DNA of 7,328 nucleotides. It comes from Planctomycetales bacterium (GTDB taxonomy: Bacteria > Planctomycetota > Phycisphaerae > SM23-33). Below, piece by piece: positions 1 through 6,557 of this stretch. Position 1 is the first letter of the stretch. The number at the start of each line of letters is the position of its first letter. The stretch covers positions 1 through 7,328 of the forward strand of contig JAUVIQ010000162.1 of assembly GCA_030592655.1 (NCBI GenBank). The letters run 5' to 3'. Below the pieces are notes generated by a model. It saw nothing but the letters and a program-made list of their open reading frames with translations, did no database searches and had not been told where the DNA came from. Both the position numbers and the translations under genes were made by a program.

Positions 1-641
1 AGGACAATCGCGACAATCAGCAGAATCAGTTGTCCCGCACCGCCGCCTTCCTTGTTGCTGCTTCGACGCCGACCACCGCCGAACCATAAACTCCGCAGAA
101 AAACGTCGCACAGCATCACCAGCACGCCGACCATCACCGCCATCAGCATCGCAAACAGAATGTCGTAATTGCGGACATGGCTCAATTCGTGGGCCATGAC
201 GCCCTGGAGTTCGTCGCGCTTGAGTTTCTGACGCAGGCCTGTGGTGATAGCAACGATGGCGTTTTTCGGATTGCGTCCGGTGGCGAAGGCATTCGGAGCG
301 GTGTCGTTGATGAGGTAAATCTTCGGCATGGGCAGGCCTGCGGCGATGCAAAGTTCATCAACCACGTTGAATAACTGCGGGTCGTCCGCCTTCTGGATGG
401 GTTTGGCCTTGGAAATCGCAAGCACTGCCGAGGCTCCGCCGAAATAACTGAACATAATCAGTATAAACGCCACAATCGCAGCCACGGCTGCTATGATAAT
501 CGAAAAGGTCCAATCTCCACCGCCCCAGACCGAACCAATCAGCAGACCCATCCCGACAAACAACACGACAAACACGCCAATCAGCAGCCAACTGTTGCGC
601 TTGTTACGGGCGATTAATGTGTGAAAAGTTTCAATTGGCAT
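1..641 (-). CDS. htpX: HtpX-like M48 family membrane zinc metalloprotease (3' end outside window)
   Basis: The reading frame is open from an ATG at 641 to the window edge, giving the first 213 residues. HtpX-type M48 peptidases are inner-membrane, zinc-dependent endoproteases that cleave damaged or misfolded membrane proteins. The zinc-binding motif HELSH is at residues 151-155 (DNA about 191-177), inside the family context VMAHELSHVRNYDILF. The preceding stretch, with LPMPKIYLINDTAPNAFATG at about 103-122, is also characteristic. Hydrophobic segments lie at about 18-38, 46-70 and 161-183, and another begins at about 204. The third zinc ligand, a downstream Glu, should lie outside the window and cannot be checked. 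The start overlaps the end of the 80-residue membrane protein gene by 11 nt and has no strong Shine-Dalgarno, which suggests translational coupling. lemA lies upstream on the same strand, a common pairing with htpX. Family assignment is firm; the exact name is slightly less so. Confidence 0.93.
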   Translation of the reverse strand, partial: MPIETFHTLIARNKRNSWLLIGVFVVLFVGMGLLIGSVWGGGDWTFSIIIAAVAAIVAFILIMFSYFGGASAVLAISKAKPIQKADDPQLFNVVDELCIAAGLPMPKIYLINDTAPNAFATGRNPKNAIVAITTGLRQKLKRDELQGVMAHELSHVRNYDILFAMLMAVMVGVLVMLCDVFLRSLWFGGGRRRSSNKEGGGAGQLILLIVAIV

Positions 642-873
642 ACGTTTTCAGAACCCATTTAAATGCGATATTCAGGATTGAAATAACCGCCCCAACCGTA
701 ATGAATAAACTACCCCAGACAAAAAGGGTGAATCTCGCGGGGCCAATTTGCTTTATGCTGGAAAGCCCACAAAATATAACTCCTCCGATAAGCAATCCGG
801 CCAGAATCGCTGTGTACAAACGCGGATAACGTTCGCTCCAAAGACGCTTACGGATAACTTCTGTCTTTTGCAT
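631..873 (-). CDS. Small two-helix membrane protein, unknown function
   Basis: This is an 80-residue protein that I do not recognise. It has a basic, cytoplasmic-looking N-terminus (residues 1-18, with RKR and several Lys/Arg) and two strongly hydrophobic stretches at about 19-40 and 48-75, joined by a short polar turn (SSIKQIGPAR). The last residues (KTYAN) are polar. This is the pattern of a helical-hairpin inner-membrane protein. The ATG at 873-871 is preceded by GAGGG (887-883) at a 9-nt spacing. The TGA stop (633-631) lies inside the first codons of the HtpX-like protease gene (start 641), so the two are probably translated together. It could be a partner, adaptor or substrate of the protease; that is inference from position only. 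A 60-nt gap separates it from the heparinase-like gene upstream. Confidence 0.75.
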   Translation of the reverse strand: MQKTEVIRKRLWSERYPRLYTAILAGLLIGGVIFCGLSSIKQIGPARFTLFVWGSLFITVGAVISILNIAFKWVLKTYAN

Positions 874-933
874 TATCGTTCGCCCTCAGGAGTCTCGCCA
901 CACCCGATGCCCACCCGTTTTATATCAAGTTTT
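874..933 (-). other. Short intergenic gap, no clear promoter or terminator
   Basis: These 60 nt separate the heparinase-like stop from the small membrane protein start. Apart from the GAGGG ribosome binding site at 887-883, I see no hairpin followed by a T-run and no convincing -35/-10 pair. This is compatible with read-through from the upstream gene. Confidence 0.4.
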
Positions 934-2985
934 TCACCCAACAACCACCTTTCCTCGACTTCGGCCAAGTTCGACCAGGCAGCGGTCGCTGAACTTCCGG
1001 CCCTTCCAGATCAGACCGTCAAGCCGTTCGGGATTGAGAACGATTACGTCTGTACCTCGCGGCGTCTTCACTTCGAAGGCTTCAGCCCGGAACAATTCGA
1101 CGCCCTTCGCCTCAACCGGTCGGATCGTTACCTTCGGCATCGTGCCCTTGAACGGATACAGAAGCGTGGCGAACCCGACTACGCCGGTGTACTCGACAAC
1201 CGGCATCCACCGTCTCGCCCGCAAATGGTAGCGATCCGAATAAGTGCTCTTGACGGTTACCTCGTCTCCGGCGAAGTCCACACCCGTCTCCAGGCGGCGG
1301 AGATTTTCCGGCCGCGCGAATGCCAGAAGCATCGCCGGTCGGCCCTTTGTGCGTGCCAGGCCGGGGCCGGCCACCGTGAACGGAAACGGCGAATGCCAAT
1401 TCTGCGTGATAGCAAAACCAGCCGGCTCCGGACTGGCCAGCCTGCGAACCGAGTCAAAAACAAGCGCATAACCCGGGTCTTTGACGAAAACCACCGTCCG
1501 CCGGACAACCGCGTTGGCGCTCTCGCTGCCAAGCCGGTAATACTTATAGGCCGAGTGGCAGGCGGAGAAGTAGTCAATCTCCGGGTTGGAGTGCCAGAAT
1601 ACGTCCCGTCCATGGACATCGTCGGCGTCGGCGGCATCGAAATGCTGCCCGTCAATGGTAACGACATTGTGATACTTCGGCGTCCGAATCAGCGTGTCCA
1701 GCGGATTATCATAACTATCGAACCGTCCCGCCTCCTCCAGCAGGGGCTTGGACATCGCCCAGAAATTCAGGTTGAGCACGTCCATGTGCGAGTGCCACCC
1801 GGCGAATTTACCGAAGGTGATATTCAGATACGCCGAGGCCGACTCGCCGCCGTTGCGCATAATTGCAAATCCCGACGGTTTGAGCAGGCAGGATCTGCTG
1901 CGGTCGATACCGAGGTCTCTGCCTGTGCCTTTTGGGAAATAACGCAGGGCAGTGTCGATGATGCCGCTGCCGGAGCCGAGGTGGCAGTCGCCGTATTCGG
2001 GTTTGAGTTCGTCCGGTCCAAGCGTCCTGGCGAACCAGCGGAAGGCGCTGCGAATCTTTCGCAGGAAGTAGCCCCGGTGTTTTCCGAGTCCGCCCCGTAA
2101 CTGTGCTATGTCATATGCGTCGCAGAACCCGCCGAGGCTCATGAAACCGTAGCCCCAGCACCTCTCGCCATGCCCGCCGTCGGAGAAAAATTCCTTCCGA
2201 AGGTGCTCCTGAAGATAGCGCATCGCGGTTTTCTCCCAGGTCCGAGACTCGGAAAACTCGCCGAAAATCCTCGCCAGCCGGAACAGACCCGAGCAGCCGA
2301 CGATCTGGTGGTTGCCGTGGCGATAAGACTTTTGGTACCGCTTGAGCGACCGTGCAAATCCCAGAAACAGTTTAACGAACGCCTCGATTGTCCGGGCGGG
2401 CAGGTTTCCTTCATTAATCAGCGTCAGGTAGAGCGGCAGTAAGTGCCTCATCTTGGCCCATGCGGCGAGTTCGTAATAAACCGGGTGGAGTCGCGGAACG
2501 GGCCAATTCAGCGAGTTTCGCGCGGCGTAGTAGGAATCAACGATGCCGACCAGACAGTCGCGATAACGCTTCTCGCGGCGATCGATGAACCGCCGTACCG
2601 CCGGGGTCAGCCAGGAAAGATAATGGAAGCCATACCAGCCGATCTCGCCGAAAGCGTTGCAATTCCAGTCAATCTTTGCTTTGAACTGCACCGTTCGGTC
2701 TTGGTAGCCTGCGATCTTAAATCTCAGAACATCCTCAGCTTTCTGGTATGGATGGGTCGGCTCCCGGCCGATGCGGTCGCGTTCGAGGTCCCAGACGTCC
2801 TTCATGGCGAGACGGTGGTATTCGGCCAGTGCCTTATAGGCAGCGGCCTTCCGCCCTGCCCGTCCAAGACGGACCGCCTTCGCCAGATGCTCGACGCCCT
2901 CGCCTGTGCTCGGCACGCGAATGTGCGACCAGAAATCCTTCTCGGAAATATCGCAGATGCTGTCGGGATAATTCTTGCTCTTCAC
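934..2985 (-). CDS. Heparinase II/III-fold polysaccharide lyase-like protein, cytoplasmic type
   Basis: This is a 683-residue protein with the two-part layout of the heparinase II/III superfamily: an alpha-helical toroid-like N-terminal half (about 20-345) and a beta-rich C-terminal half (about 365-683). Family-type motifs are NHQ at 225-227, GYGF at 278-281, GWHSHMD at 396-402 and KYHNVV at 437-442. His226, Tyr279, His400 and His439 are candidate catalytic or structural residues by analogy with known lyases of the fold. Lyases of this fold cleave uronate-containing polysaccharides by beta-elimination; the substrate cannot be told from sequence. The N-terminus (MKSKNYPDSICDISEKDF) has no signal peptide or lipobox, so the protein should stay in the cytoplasm, unlike most secreted lyases. 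The start is GTG at 2985-2983, preceded by GGGAGA (3000-2995) at a 9-nt spacing; the stop is TGA at 936-934. It lies about 120 nt downstream of lemA, with a long inverted repeat in the gap. Fold is confident; activity is not. Confidence 0.88.
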   Translation of the reverse strand: MKSKNYPDSICDISEKDFWSHIRVPSTGEGVEHLAKAVRLGRAGRKAAAYKALAEYHRLAMKDVWDLERDRIGREPTHPYQKAEDVLRFKIAGYQDRTVQFKAKIDWNCNAFGEIGWYGFHYLSWLTPAVRRFIDRREKRYRDCLVGIVDSYYAARNSLNWPVPRLHPVYYELAAWAKMRHLLPLYLTLINEGNLPARTIEAFVKLFLGFARSLKRYQKSYRHGNHQIVGCSGLFRLARIFGEFSESRTWEKTAMRYLQEHLRKEFFSDGGHGERCWGYGFMSLGGFCDAYDIAQLRGGLGKHRGYFLRKIRSAFRWFARTLGPDELKPEYGDCHLGSGSGIIDTALRYFPKGTGRDLGIDRSRSCLLKPSGFAIMRNGGESASAYLNITFGKFAGWHSHMDVLNLNFWAMSKPLLEEAGRFDSYDNPLDTLIRTPKYHNVVTIDGQHFDAADADDVHGRDVFWHSNPEIDYFSACHSAYKYYRLGSESANAVVRRTVVFVKDPGYALVFDSVRRLASPEPAGFAITQNWHSPFPFTVAGPGLARTKGRPAMLLAFARPENLRRLETGVDFAGDEVTVKSTYSDRYHLRARRWMPVVEYTGVVGFATLLYPFKGTMPKVTIRPVEAKGVELFRAEAFEVKTPRGTDVIVLNPERLDGLIWKGRKFSDRCLVELGRSRGKVVVG

Positions 2986-3102
2986 TATTTTTTATCTCCC
3001 AAAAAATCAGCAGGGATGCAGGGGATACAGGGGATAAAACAAGAAAATCTTTTATATCCCGTGTATCCCCTGCATCCCTGCTAATTCTGTCTGTCTTTGC
3101 GC
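2986..3102. other. lemA to heparinase intergenic region holding an inverted repeat
   Basis: The 117-nt gap is almost filled by the palindromic element at 3005-3086. The remaining 2986-3004 holds the ribosome binding site of the heparinase-like gene (GGGAGA, 3000-2995, minus strand). No promoter is recognisable. Confidence 0.6.
3005..3086. repeat. Long inverted repeat (palindromic element A)
   Basis: The arms are 3009-3036 and 3055-3082. Each is 28 nt, 27 of 28 positions pair (one mismatch, G3030 against G3061), and the loop is 18 nt. A further A/T pair or so extends the base outward to 3005/3086 after one mismatch. The arm is built of repeated GGGAT units (CAGGGATGCAGGGGATACA). No T-run follows on the minus strand, so it is not a classic intrinsic terminator, though it could attenuate transcription between lemA and the heparinase-like gene or stabilise the lemA 3' end. 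Similar GGGAT-rich palindromes occur as dispersed repeats in some large bacterial genomes, as far as I recall; copy number here cannot be judged. Confidence 0.85.
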
Positions 3103-3681
3103 CTAAAACTTGACCTGTGGCGTTTCTCGCTCGGCGGGTTCGGCGATCTCGAAGTAGTCCCGCGTCTGGAAGTTGAACATTCCGGCGATGATATTGTTCG
3201 GGAATTTCTCGCGGGCTGTGTTGTAAATGGCGGCAGTGTCGTTGTAGTGCTGGCGCGAGAAGGCGATCTTGTTTTCCGTACTGGTCAATTCTTCCTGCAA
3301 CTGCATGAAGTTCTGGTTGGCCTTCAGGTCGGGATAGGCTTCGCTGAGGGCGAAGATTTGTTTCAGTGCTGATGTGAGGAAATTCTCCGCCTTTGCCTGT
3401 CCCTTCACGTCGCCGGGGCCTACGGCGATAGCGGCGTTACGGGCCTGGATGACGCGCTCGAAAGTCTCTTTCTCGTGGGCGGCGTATCCCTTGACCGTCT
3501 CGACGAGGTTCGGTATCAGGTCGTATCGCCGCTTGAGTTGCACGTCGATCTGGCTCCACGCCTCCCTGCATCGGATGCGCTTCTGGACCAGGCTGTTAAA
3601 GATACCGATAACAGCAAAAATCACCAAAACGATAACGCCAAGAGCAATCCAAACCGGAAGCATGTTCATTGCAATAACCAT
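3103..3681 (-). CDS. lemA: LemA family membrane-anchored protein
   Basis: This is a clear LemA protein of 192 residues, the usual family size. It has one N-terminal membrane helix (about residues 10-29), then a helical-bundle domain with the hallmark segments RRYDLIPNLVETVKGYAAHE (about 51-70), YPDLKANQNF (about 116-125) and TENKIAFSRQHYND (about 135-148). The family is widespread and poorly understood; members often sit beside membrane proteases such as HtpX, which is also present in this cluster. Two ATGs are six nt apart. The upstream one (3687) lies almost on top of AGGGGA (3693-3688), whereas the one at 3681 has a 7-nt spacing from GGGG, so 3681 is chosen; starting at 3687 would add only MK. 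The stop is TAG at 3105-3103. It is first in the minus-strand block and divergent from mutS2. A long inverted repeat (3702-3767) lies just upstream of its ribosome binding site. Confidence 0.95.
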   Translation of the reverse strand: MVIAMNMLPVWIALGVIVLVIFAVIGIFNSLVQKRIRCREAWSQIDVQLKRRYDLIPNLVETVKGYAAHEKETFERVIQARNAAIAVGPGDVKGQAKAENFLTSALKQIFALSEAYPDLKANQNFMQLQEELTSTENKIAFSRQHYNDTAAIYNTAREKFPNNIIAGMFNFQTRDYFEIAEPAERETPQVKF

Positions 3682-3687
3682 TTTCAT

Positions 3688-3693
3688 TCCCCT
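3688..3693 (-). promoter_or_regulatory. Ribosome binding site that decides the lemA start
   Basis: AGGGGA on the minus strand. Its spacing is about 1 nt to the ATG at 3687 and 7 nt to the ATG at 3681, which favours the second ATG. Confidence 0.6.
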
Positions 3694-3701
3694 AATTCAA
3701 T

Positions 3702-3767
3702 TGGTGGCACAGGTTTTCAACCTGCGCCGTTCTTCAGACCCGCACAGGTTGAAAACCTGTGCCACCA
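3702..3767. repeat. Long inverted repeat (palindromic element B)
   Basis: The arms are 3702-3727 and 3742-3767. Each is 26 nt with one mismatch (C3725 against A3744), around a 14-nt loop. Each arm also holds its own small palindrome (AGGTTTTCAACCT and AGGTTGAAAACCT), so alternative cruciform pairings exist. It lies in the divergent lemA/mutS2 intergenic region, 8 nt upstream of the lemA ribosome binding site, and would be in the lemA leader if transcription starts further upstream. GGCACAGGTTTTCAACCTG-type palindromes are, from memory, dispersed repeats in several Planctomycetota-like genomes; I cannot check copy number. Confidence 0.85.
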
Positions 3768-3827
3768 TGAGTCTAGTCCTCCGCTACAGGAAAAATCAAG
3801 ATAAAACAACCAATAATAGCGTGCTTA

Positions 3828-3836
3828 TGGTAAAAT
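3828..3836 (+). promoter_or_regulatory. Candidate extended -10 promoter for mutS2
   Basis: TGGTAAAAT matches the extended -10 pattern TGnTAnAAT. No convincing -35 box lies about 17 nt upstream, as is usual for extended -10 promoters. Predicted transcription would begin near 3843, giving a leader of about 39 nt before mutS2. This is a weak, sequence-only prediction. Confidence 0.35.
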
Positions 3837-3852
3837 ACTGTACACTTACACC

Positions 3853-3869
3853 ATTCTTGAAAAAAGAAT
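3853..3869 (+). other. Small A/T-rich hairpin before the mutS2 ribosome binding site
   Basis: ATTCTT (3853-3858) pairs with AAGAAT (3864-3869) around a five-base loop, ending two bases before GGGG (3871-3874), the presumed mutS2 Shine-Dalgarno, which has a 7-nt spacing to the GTG start. Six A/T-rich pairs are weak, so a role is uncertain. Confidence 0.3.
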
Positions 3870-3881
3870 CGGGGAACCTCT

Positions 3882-6470
3882 GTGGATCCGTTCACGCTTG
3901 AAAAACTTGAGTTCAATCAGATACGCTGGATTCTTTCACGCTTCTGTCGTTGCTCTCTTGGGCAAAAACTTGCCGGTCGTATAGGTCCGTCGCGCAGGCC
4001 CGAAACAGTCCGTAAGTGGCTTGAGGAGACTTCGCAGATGGTTCGCGCCCTGTGCGACGCCGGTCCGCCGCCTTTCGGCGGGATAAGCGACATTCACAAA
4101 CAAATCGGCAGGGCGCATCCCGGCGGTGGAGCGAGCGGAGAAGACTTCGCAATCATCGCCTCGGCGCTCGAAGGCGCGGACGCTGTTCGACGATGGGGGC
4201 TGGGACTCGGCGAATCGTTGAACCTGCTGCACGAAATGGCCGGTGAGATACCGGAGTTCGGAAAGGAACTCGAAGCCATTCGTTCGATAGTCAATTCCCG
4301 TGGCGAGATATTCGAGTCAGCCTCGGAAACCCTCGGTCGAACCCGTCGCGCCATCGAGGAAACCCGCCGGAAAATCCACGAAGTCGTCTATGGCTACACT
4401 CGCCGGCCCGACGTAGCCAAAATCCTCCAGAATCCCACCGTTACGCTCCACGACGACCGTTTCGTCCTTCCGGTCAAGGCTGAACGTCGCGGCGAACTTC
4501 CCGGCGTGGTCCATCGCGCCTCGAACACCGGCGCAACCGTCTTCGTCGAGCCGAACGAATCGGTCGAACTGAACAACGCCCTCGTGGAACTCACCGAGGC
4601 CGAACGACGCGAAATCGCACGCCTGCTGAATGAACTGGCCATCGTCGTCCACCGGCGGGAGGGCGATATGCTCCAGGCCCTGCGGACACTGGGGCAGATC
4701 GACCTTCTCGCCGCAAAGGCACAATACGCATACGAGTTCGACTTCACCTGCCCGGAAATTTCCGAACGCGGCGGGCTGCAACTGCACCAGGTACGCCATC
4801 CGCTGCTTATCGAACAGGTCCACCAGCAGAAGAAACAGAAATTAGGGACAGCCACCCATTTTGATGAGAGCAAGTCCGCTTCTGACGAGCAGGCTTGCCA
4901 TCAAAATAGGTGGCTGTCCCTAATTTCTGTCGTCCCCATCGACGTTCGCCTCGGCGTGGATTTCGACATACTCATCATTACCGGACCGAACACGGGCGGA
5001 AAGACGGTAACGCTCAAGACAGTCGCCTTGATGGCGATAATGGCGCAATCGGGTCTGCACATCCCAGCCGGTCGCGGCAGCACGCTTCCGGTCTTTCGCA
5101 ACGTCCTGATCGACGTCGGCGACGAACAATCGCTCCAGCAGTCGCTATCGACCTTCGGCGGGCATATGCGGCGGATAAGAAATATCATCCGCCAGGCAGA
5201 CCGCTTCAGCCTCGTCCTGCTGGACGAACTGGGCGCAGGAACCGACCCGGACGAGGGCGCCGCCATAGGCCAGGCCGTCGTGGACGCTCTGCGGCGGGCG
5301 GGATGCCTGGCAATGGTCTCCACGCACCTTGCAGCCCTGAAGGCCTACGCCTTCAACCACGACCGCGCCGATAACGCCTCGGTCGAGTTCGACACGCGAA
5401 CGCTCCGCCCGACGTACCACCTCCGCATCGGCGAACCGGGCGAAAGCCACGCCATCACAGTCGCAGCGGCTATGGGACTACCGAAGCGATTAACCTCCGC
5501 AGCCCGGAAATACCTCGACGAAAAAGGCAGCGCCTTCCGCAAAGCAATTCGCGCCACCTCGTCGGCCCGGCGGGCATCCGAAACCGCACGCGAAAAAGCA
5601 CACACCGCACGACTCGCCTCCGAAGATACGCAGGAACAGTACGAATCCAAACTGGCCGATTTGTTCAAACTACAGGAAAGTTTCGAGGGATGGGCCGCCT
5701 CGCTCGCCGAACTGAAACCCGGCGACGAAATCCATGTCCCGTCGAGGGATAAGACGGGCCGACTTGTGCGAATCCAGTTCAATAAGCAAATCGCCCTCGT
5801 CGATGTCGATAAGGTGCAGGTCGAGGTCCCGCTGGCCGAACTGATGCCCAATATGGGGCAAGCCGGTATCAGAAAGGAAATCTCCTCGCTGCGTGAGCAG
5901 ATAATGTCCCAGTCCCGTCAGACAGCCAAACTCCGCACCGAAGCCGAACGCCTCCATCAGGAATATCATCGTTCGCTCACCCAGCAGCGGAACCGTGCCC
6001 GCCAGTTCGAGCAGTGGCTGGCATCAGTCAGCAGGATGAAGGTCGGCGACGTCGTGCCCATAACCCCCCCGCCGGGAAAAGGCAAAGTCATCGAACTCGA
6101 CCTGACGACAAGCAGGGCAAAGATTCAGACGCCCTCGACAACAGGCTGGCTTCGATTGCAGGAACTTTTCCCCCAGACCGGCCCGTTCGCGCCGCATCAC
6201 AAGGGGCCGAAGCACAAGCACCCCAAGAAAAAGCCTGAGCGTGGCGACAAATTAGTCCATCATCGCCGCCCCGACAGCGCCGCCGCCAAGGCCAGCCGAG
6301 ACGCAGTACTGGCAACCAATCCGGGCGAAAAACTCTACGTCGTACCGTTCCGAAAGCAGGCAACGCTAATCCGGTTCAATCACGACAAAGACCAAGCCGT
6401 CGTCCAATCCGGCGCGTTCGAGATGCAAATCCCCATCGCCGACCTCGAATCGGCAAAAAAACCGAAATAA
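3882..6470 (+). CDS. mutS2: MutS2-family ATPase, Smr-less variant with three SH3/KOW-like repeats
   Basis: MutS2 proteins are MutS-fold ATPases; in characterised bacteria they act on branched DNA in recombination or rescue collided ribosomes. This one has 862 residues (typical members are about 780-800). It has the N-terminal core (from about residue 6, LEKLEF), the conserved segment ASNTGATVFVEPNESVELNN (about 212-231), Walker A GPNTGGKT at 368-375, Walker B LVLLDE at 444-449 followed by LGAGTDP, and the STH switch at 480-482, so the ATPase looks intact. After a coiled-coil stretch come three SH3/KOW-like units at about 609-655, 719-764 and 813-856, separated by a second charged helix (about 662-705) and a His/Lys-rich linker (about 771-800). 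The C-terminal Smr nuclease domain (LDLHG and HGxG motifs) is absent. About 32 residues near 318-349 are encoded by an inserted palindromic element. The start is GTG 3882, with GGGG 7 nt upstream; the downstream neighbour is a PIN-domain gene 87 nt away. Confidence 0.93.
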   Translation: MDPFTLEKLEFNQIRWILSRFCRCSLGQKLAGRIGPSRRPETVRKWLEETSQMVRALCDAGPPPFGGISDIHKQIGRAHPGGGASGEDFAIIASALEGADAVRRWGLGLGESLNLLHEMAGEIPEFGKELEAIRSIVNSRGEIFESASETLGRTRRAIEETRRKIHEVVYGYTRRPDVAKILQNPTVTLHDDRFVLPVKAERRGELPGVVHRASNTGATVFVEPNESVELNNALVELTEAERREIARLLNELAIVVHRREGDMLQALRTLGQIDLLAAKAQYAYEFDFTCPEISERGGLQLHQVRHPLLIEQVHQQKKQKLGTATHFDESKSASDEQACHQNRWLSLISVVPIDVRLGVDFDILIITGPNTGGKTVTLKTVALMAIMAQSGLHIPAGRGSTLPVFRNVLIDVGDEQSLQQSLSTFGGHMRRIRNIIRQADRFSLVLLDELGAGTDPDEGAAIGQAVVDALRRAGCLAMVSTHLAALKAYAFNHDRADNASVEFDTRTLRPTYHLRIGEPGESHAITVAAAMGLPKRLTSAARKYLDEKGSAFRKAIRATSSARRASETAREKAHTARLASEDTQEQYESKLADLFKLQESFEGWAASLAELKPGDEIHVPSRDKTGRLVRIQFNKQIALVDVDKVQVEVPLAELMPNMGQAGIRKEISSLREQIMSQSRQTAKLRTEAERLHQEYHRSLTQQRNRARQFEQWLASVSRMKVGDVVPITPPPGKGKVIELDLTTSRAKIQTPSTTGWLRLQELFPQTGPFAPHHKGPKHKHPKKKPERGDKLVHHRRPDSAAAKASRDAVLATNPGEKLYVVPFRKQATLIRFNHDKDQAVVQSGAFEMQIPIADLESAKKPK
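4835..4930. repeat. REP-like palindromic element inserted in frame in mutS2 (element C)
   Basis: The arms are 4835-4866 and 4899-4930. Each is 32 nt with a single mismatch (C4856 against A4909), enclosing a 32-nt centre in which GCAAG (4870-4874) can pair with CTTGC (4894-4898). The total span is 96 nt, a multiple of three, and it has no stop in the mutS2 frame. It encodes a peptide including LGTATHFDES and NRWLSLIS, unlike MutS2 sequence, placed exactly between RHPLL (the end of the core) and VVPIDVRLG (the start of the ATPase domain). The arm motif TTAGGGACAGCCACCTATTT resembles, from memory, palindromes flanking REP-associated tyrosine (Y1) transposases. No transposase is present in the window, so mobilisation in trans would be required; that part is inference. 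Confidence 0.85.
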
Positions 6471-6557
6471 TTGCGGATTGCGGATTTTCACAGATAAGCA
6501 TTAGATACGTTCTTGTTTCTCTTTCAACTGCTTTGGATATAATATAATAATAGAGGA
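6471..6557 (+). other. mutS2 to PIN-gene intergenic region
   Basis: These 87 nt start with a short imperfect tandem (TTGCGGATTGCGGATT) directly after the mutS2 stop. No hairpin terminator is seen. The A/T-rich second half carries the candidate promoter of the PIN-domain pair. Confidence 0.5.
6513..6543 (+). promoter_or_regulatory. Candidate sigma-70-type promoter for the PIN-domain pair
   Basis: The -35-like TTGTTT (6513-6518) and a perfect -10 TATAAT (6538-6543) are separated by 19 nt, slightly longer than ideal. A second TATAAT overlaps it at 6543-6548. Transcription would begin near 6550, only about 8 nt before the ATG at 6558, so the message would be nearly leaderless. Confidence 0.5.

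Noticed and set aside
748..2100. 450-codon open frame on the plus strand
   Set aside because: It lies antisense to the heparinase-like gene and the small membrane protein gene. Its translation has no recognisable domain and is rich in Arg and Pro, as expected of a high-GC shadow frame.
2443..3084. 213-codon plus-strand open frame
   Set aside because: It is antisense to the N-terminal half of the heparinase-like gene and ends by translating the inverted repeat; no domain is recognisable.
3005..3086. Element A as an intrinsic terminator
   Set aside because: The stem is long and strong, but no T-run follows on the minus strand, and the stem is far longer than a usual terminator.
3374..3901. 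175-codon plus-strand open frame
   Set aside because: It covers antisense lemA, then inverted repeat B and the mutS2 leader, and ends inside mutS2 in another frame; it has no protein-like pattern.
4317..4823. 168-codon minus-strand open frames within mutS2 (also 5345-5851)
   Set aside because: Both are antisense to strongly conserved MutS2 segments and are explained by codon bias in the real gene.
3005..4930. CRISPR-like repeats
   Set aside because: The repeats are inverted, differ from each other in sequence, and are not regularly spaced.
6471..6488. Tandem TTGCGGA repeat after mutS2
   Set aside because: It has only two imperfect units; this is too little to call a repeat array, operator or attachment site.
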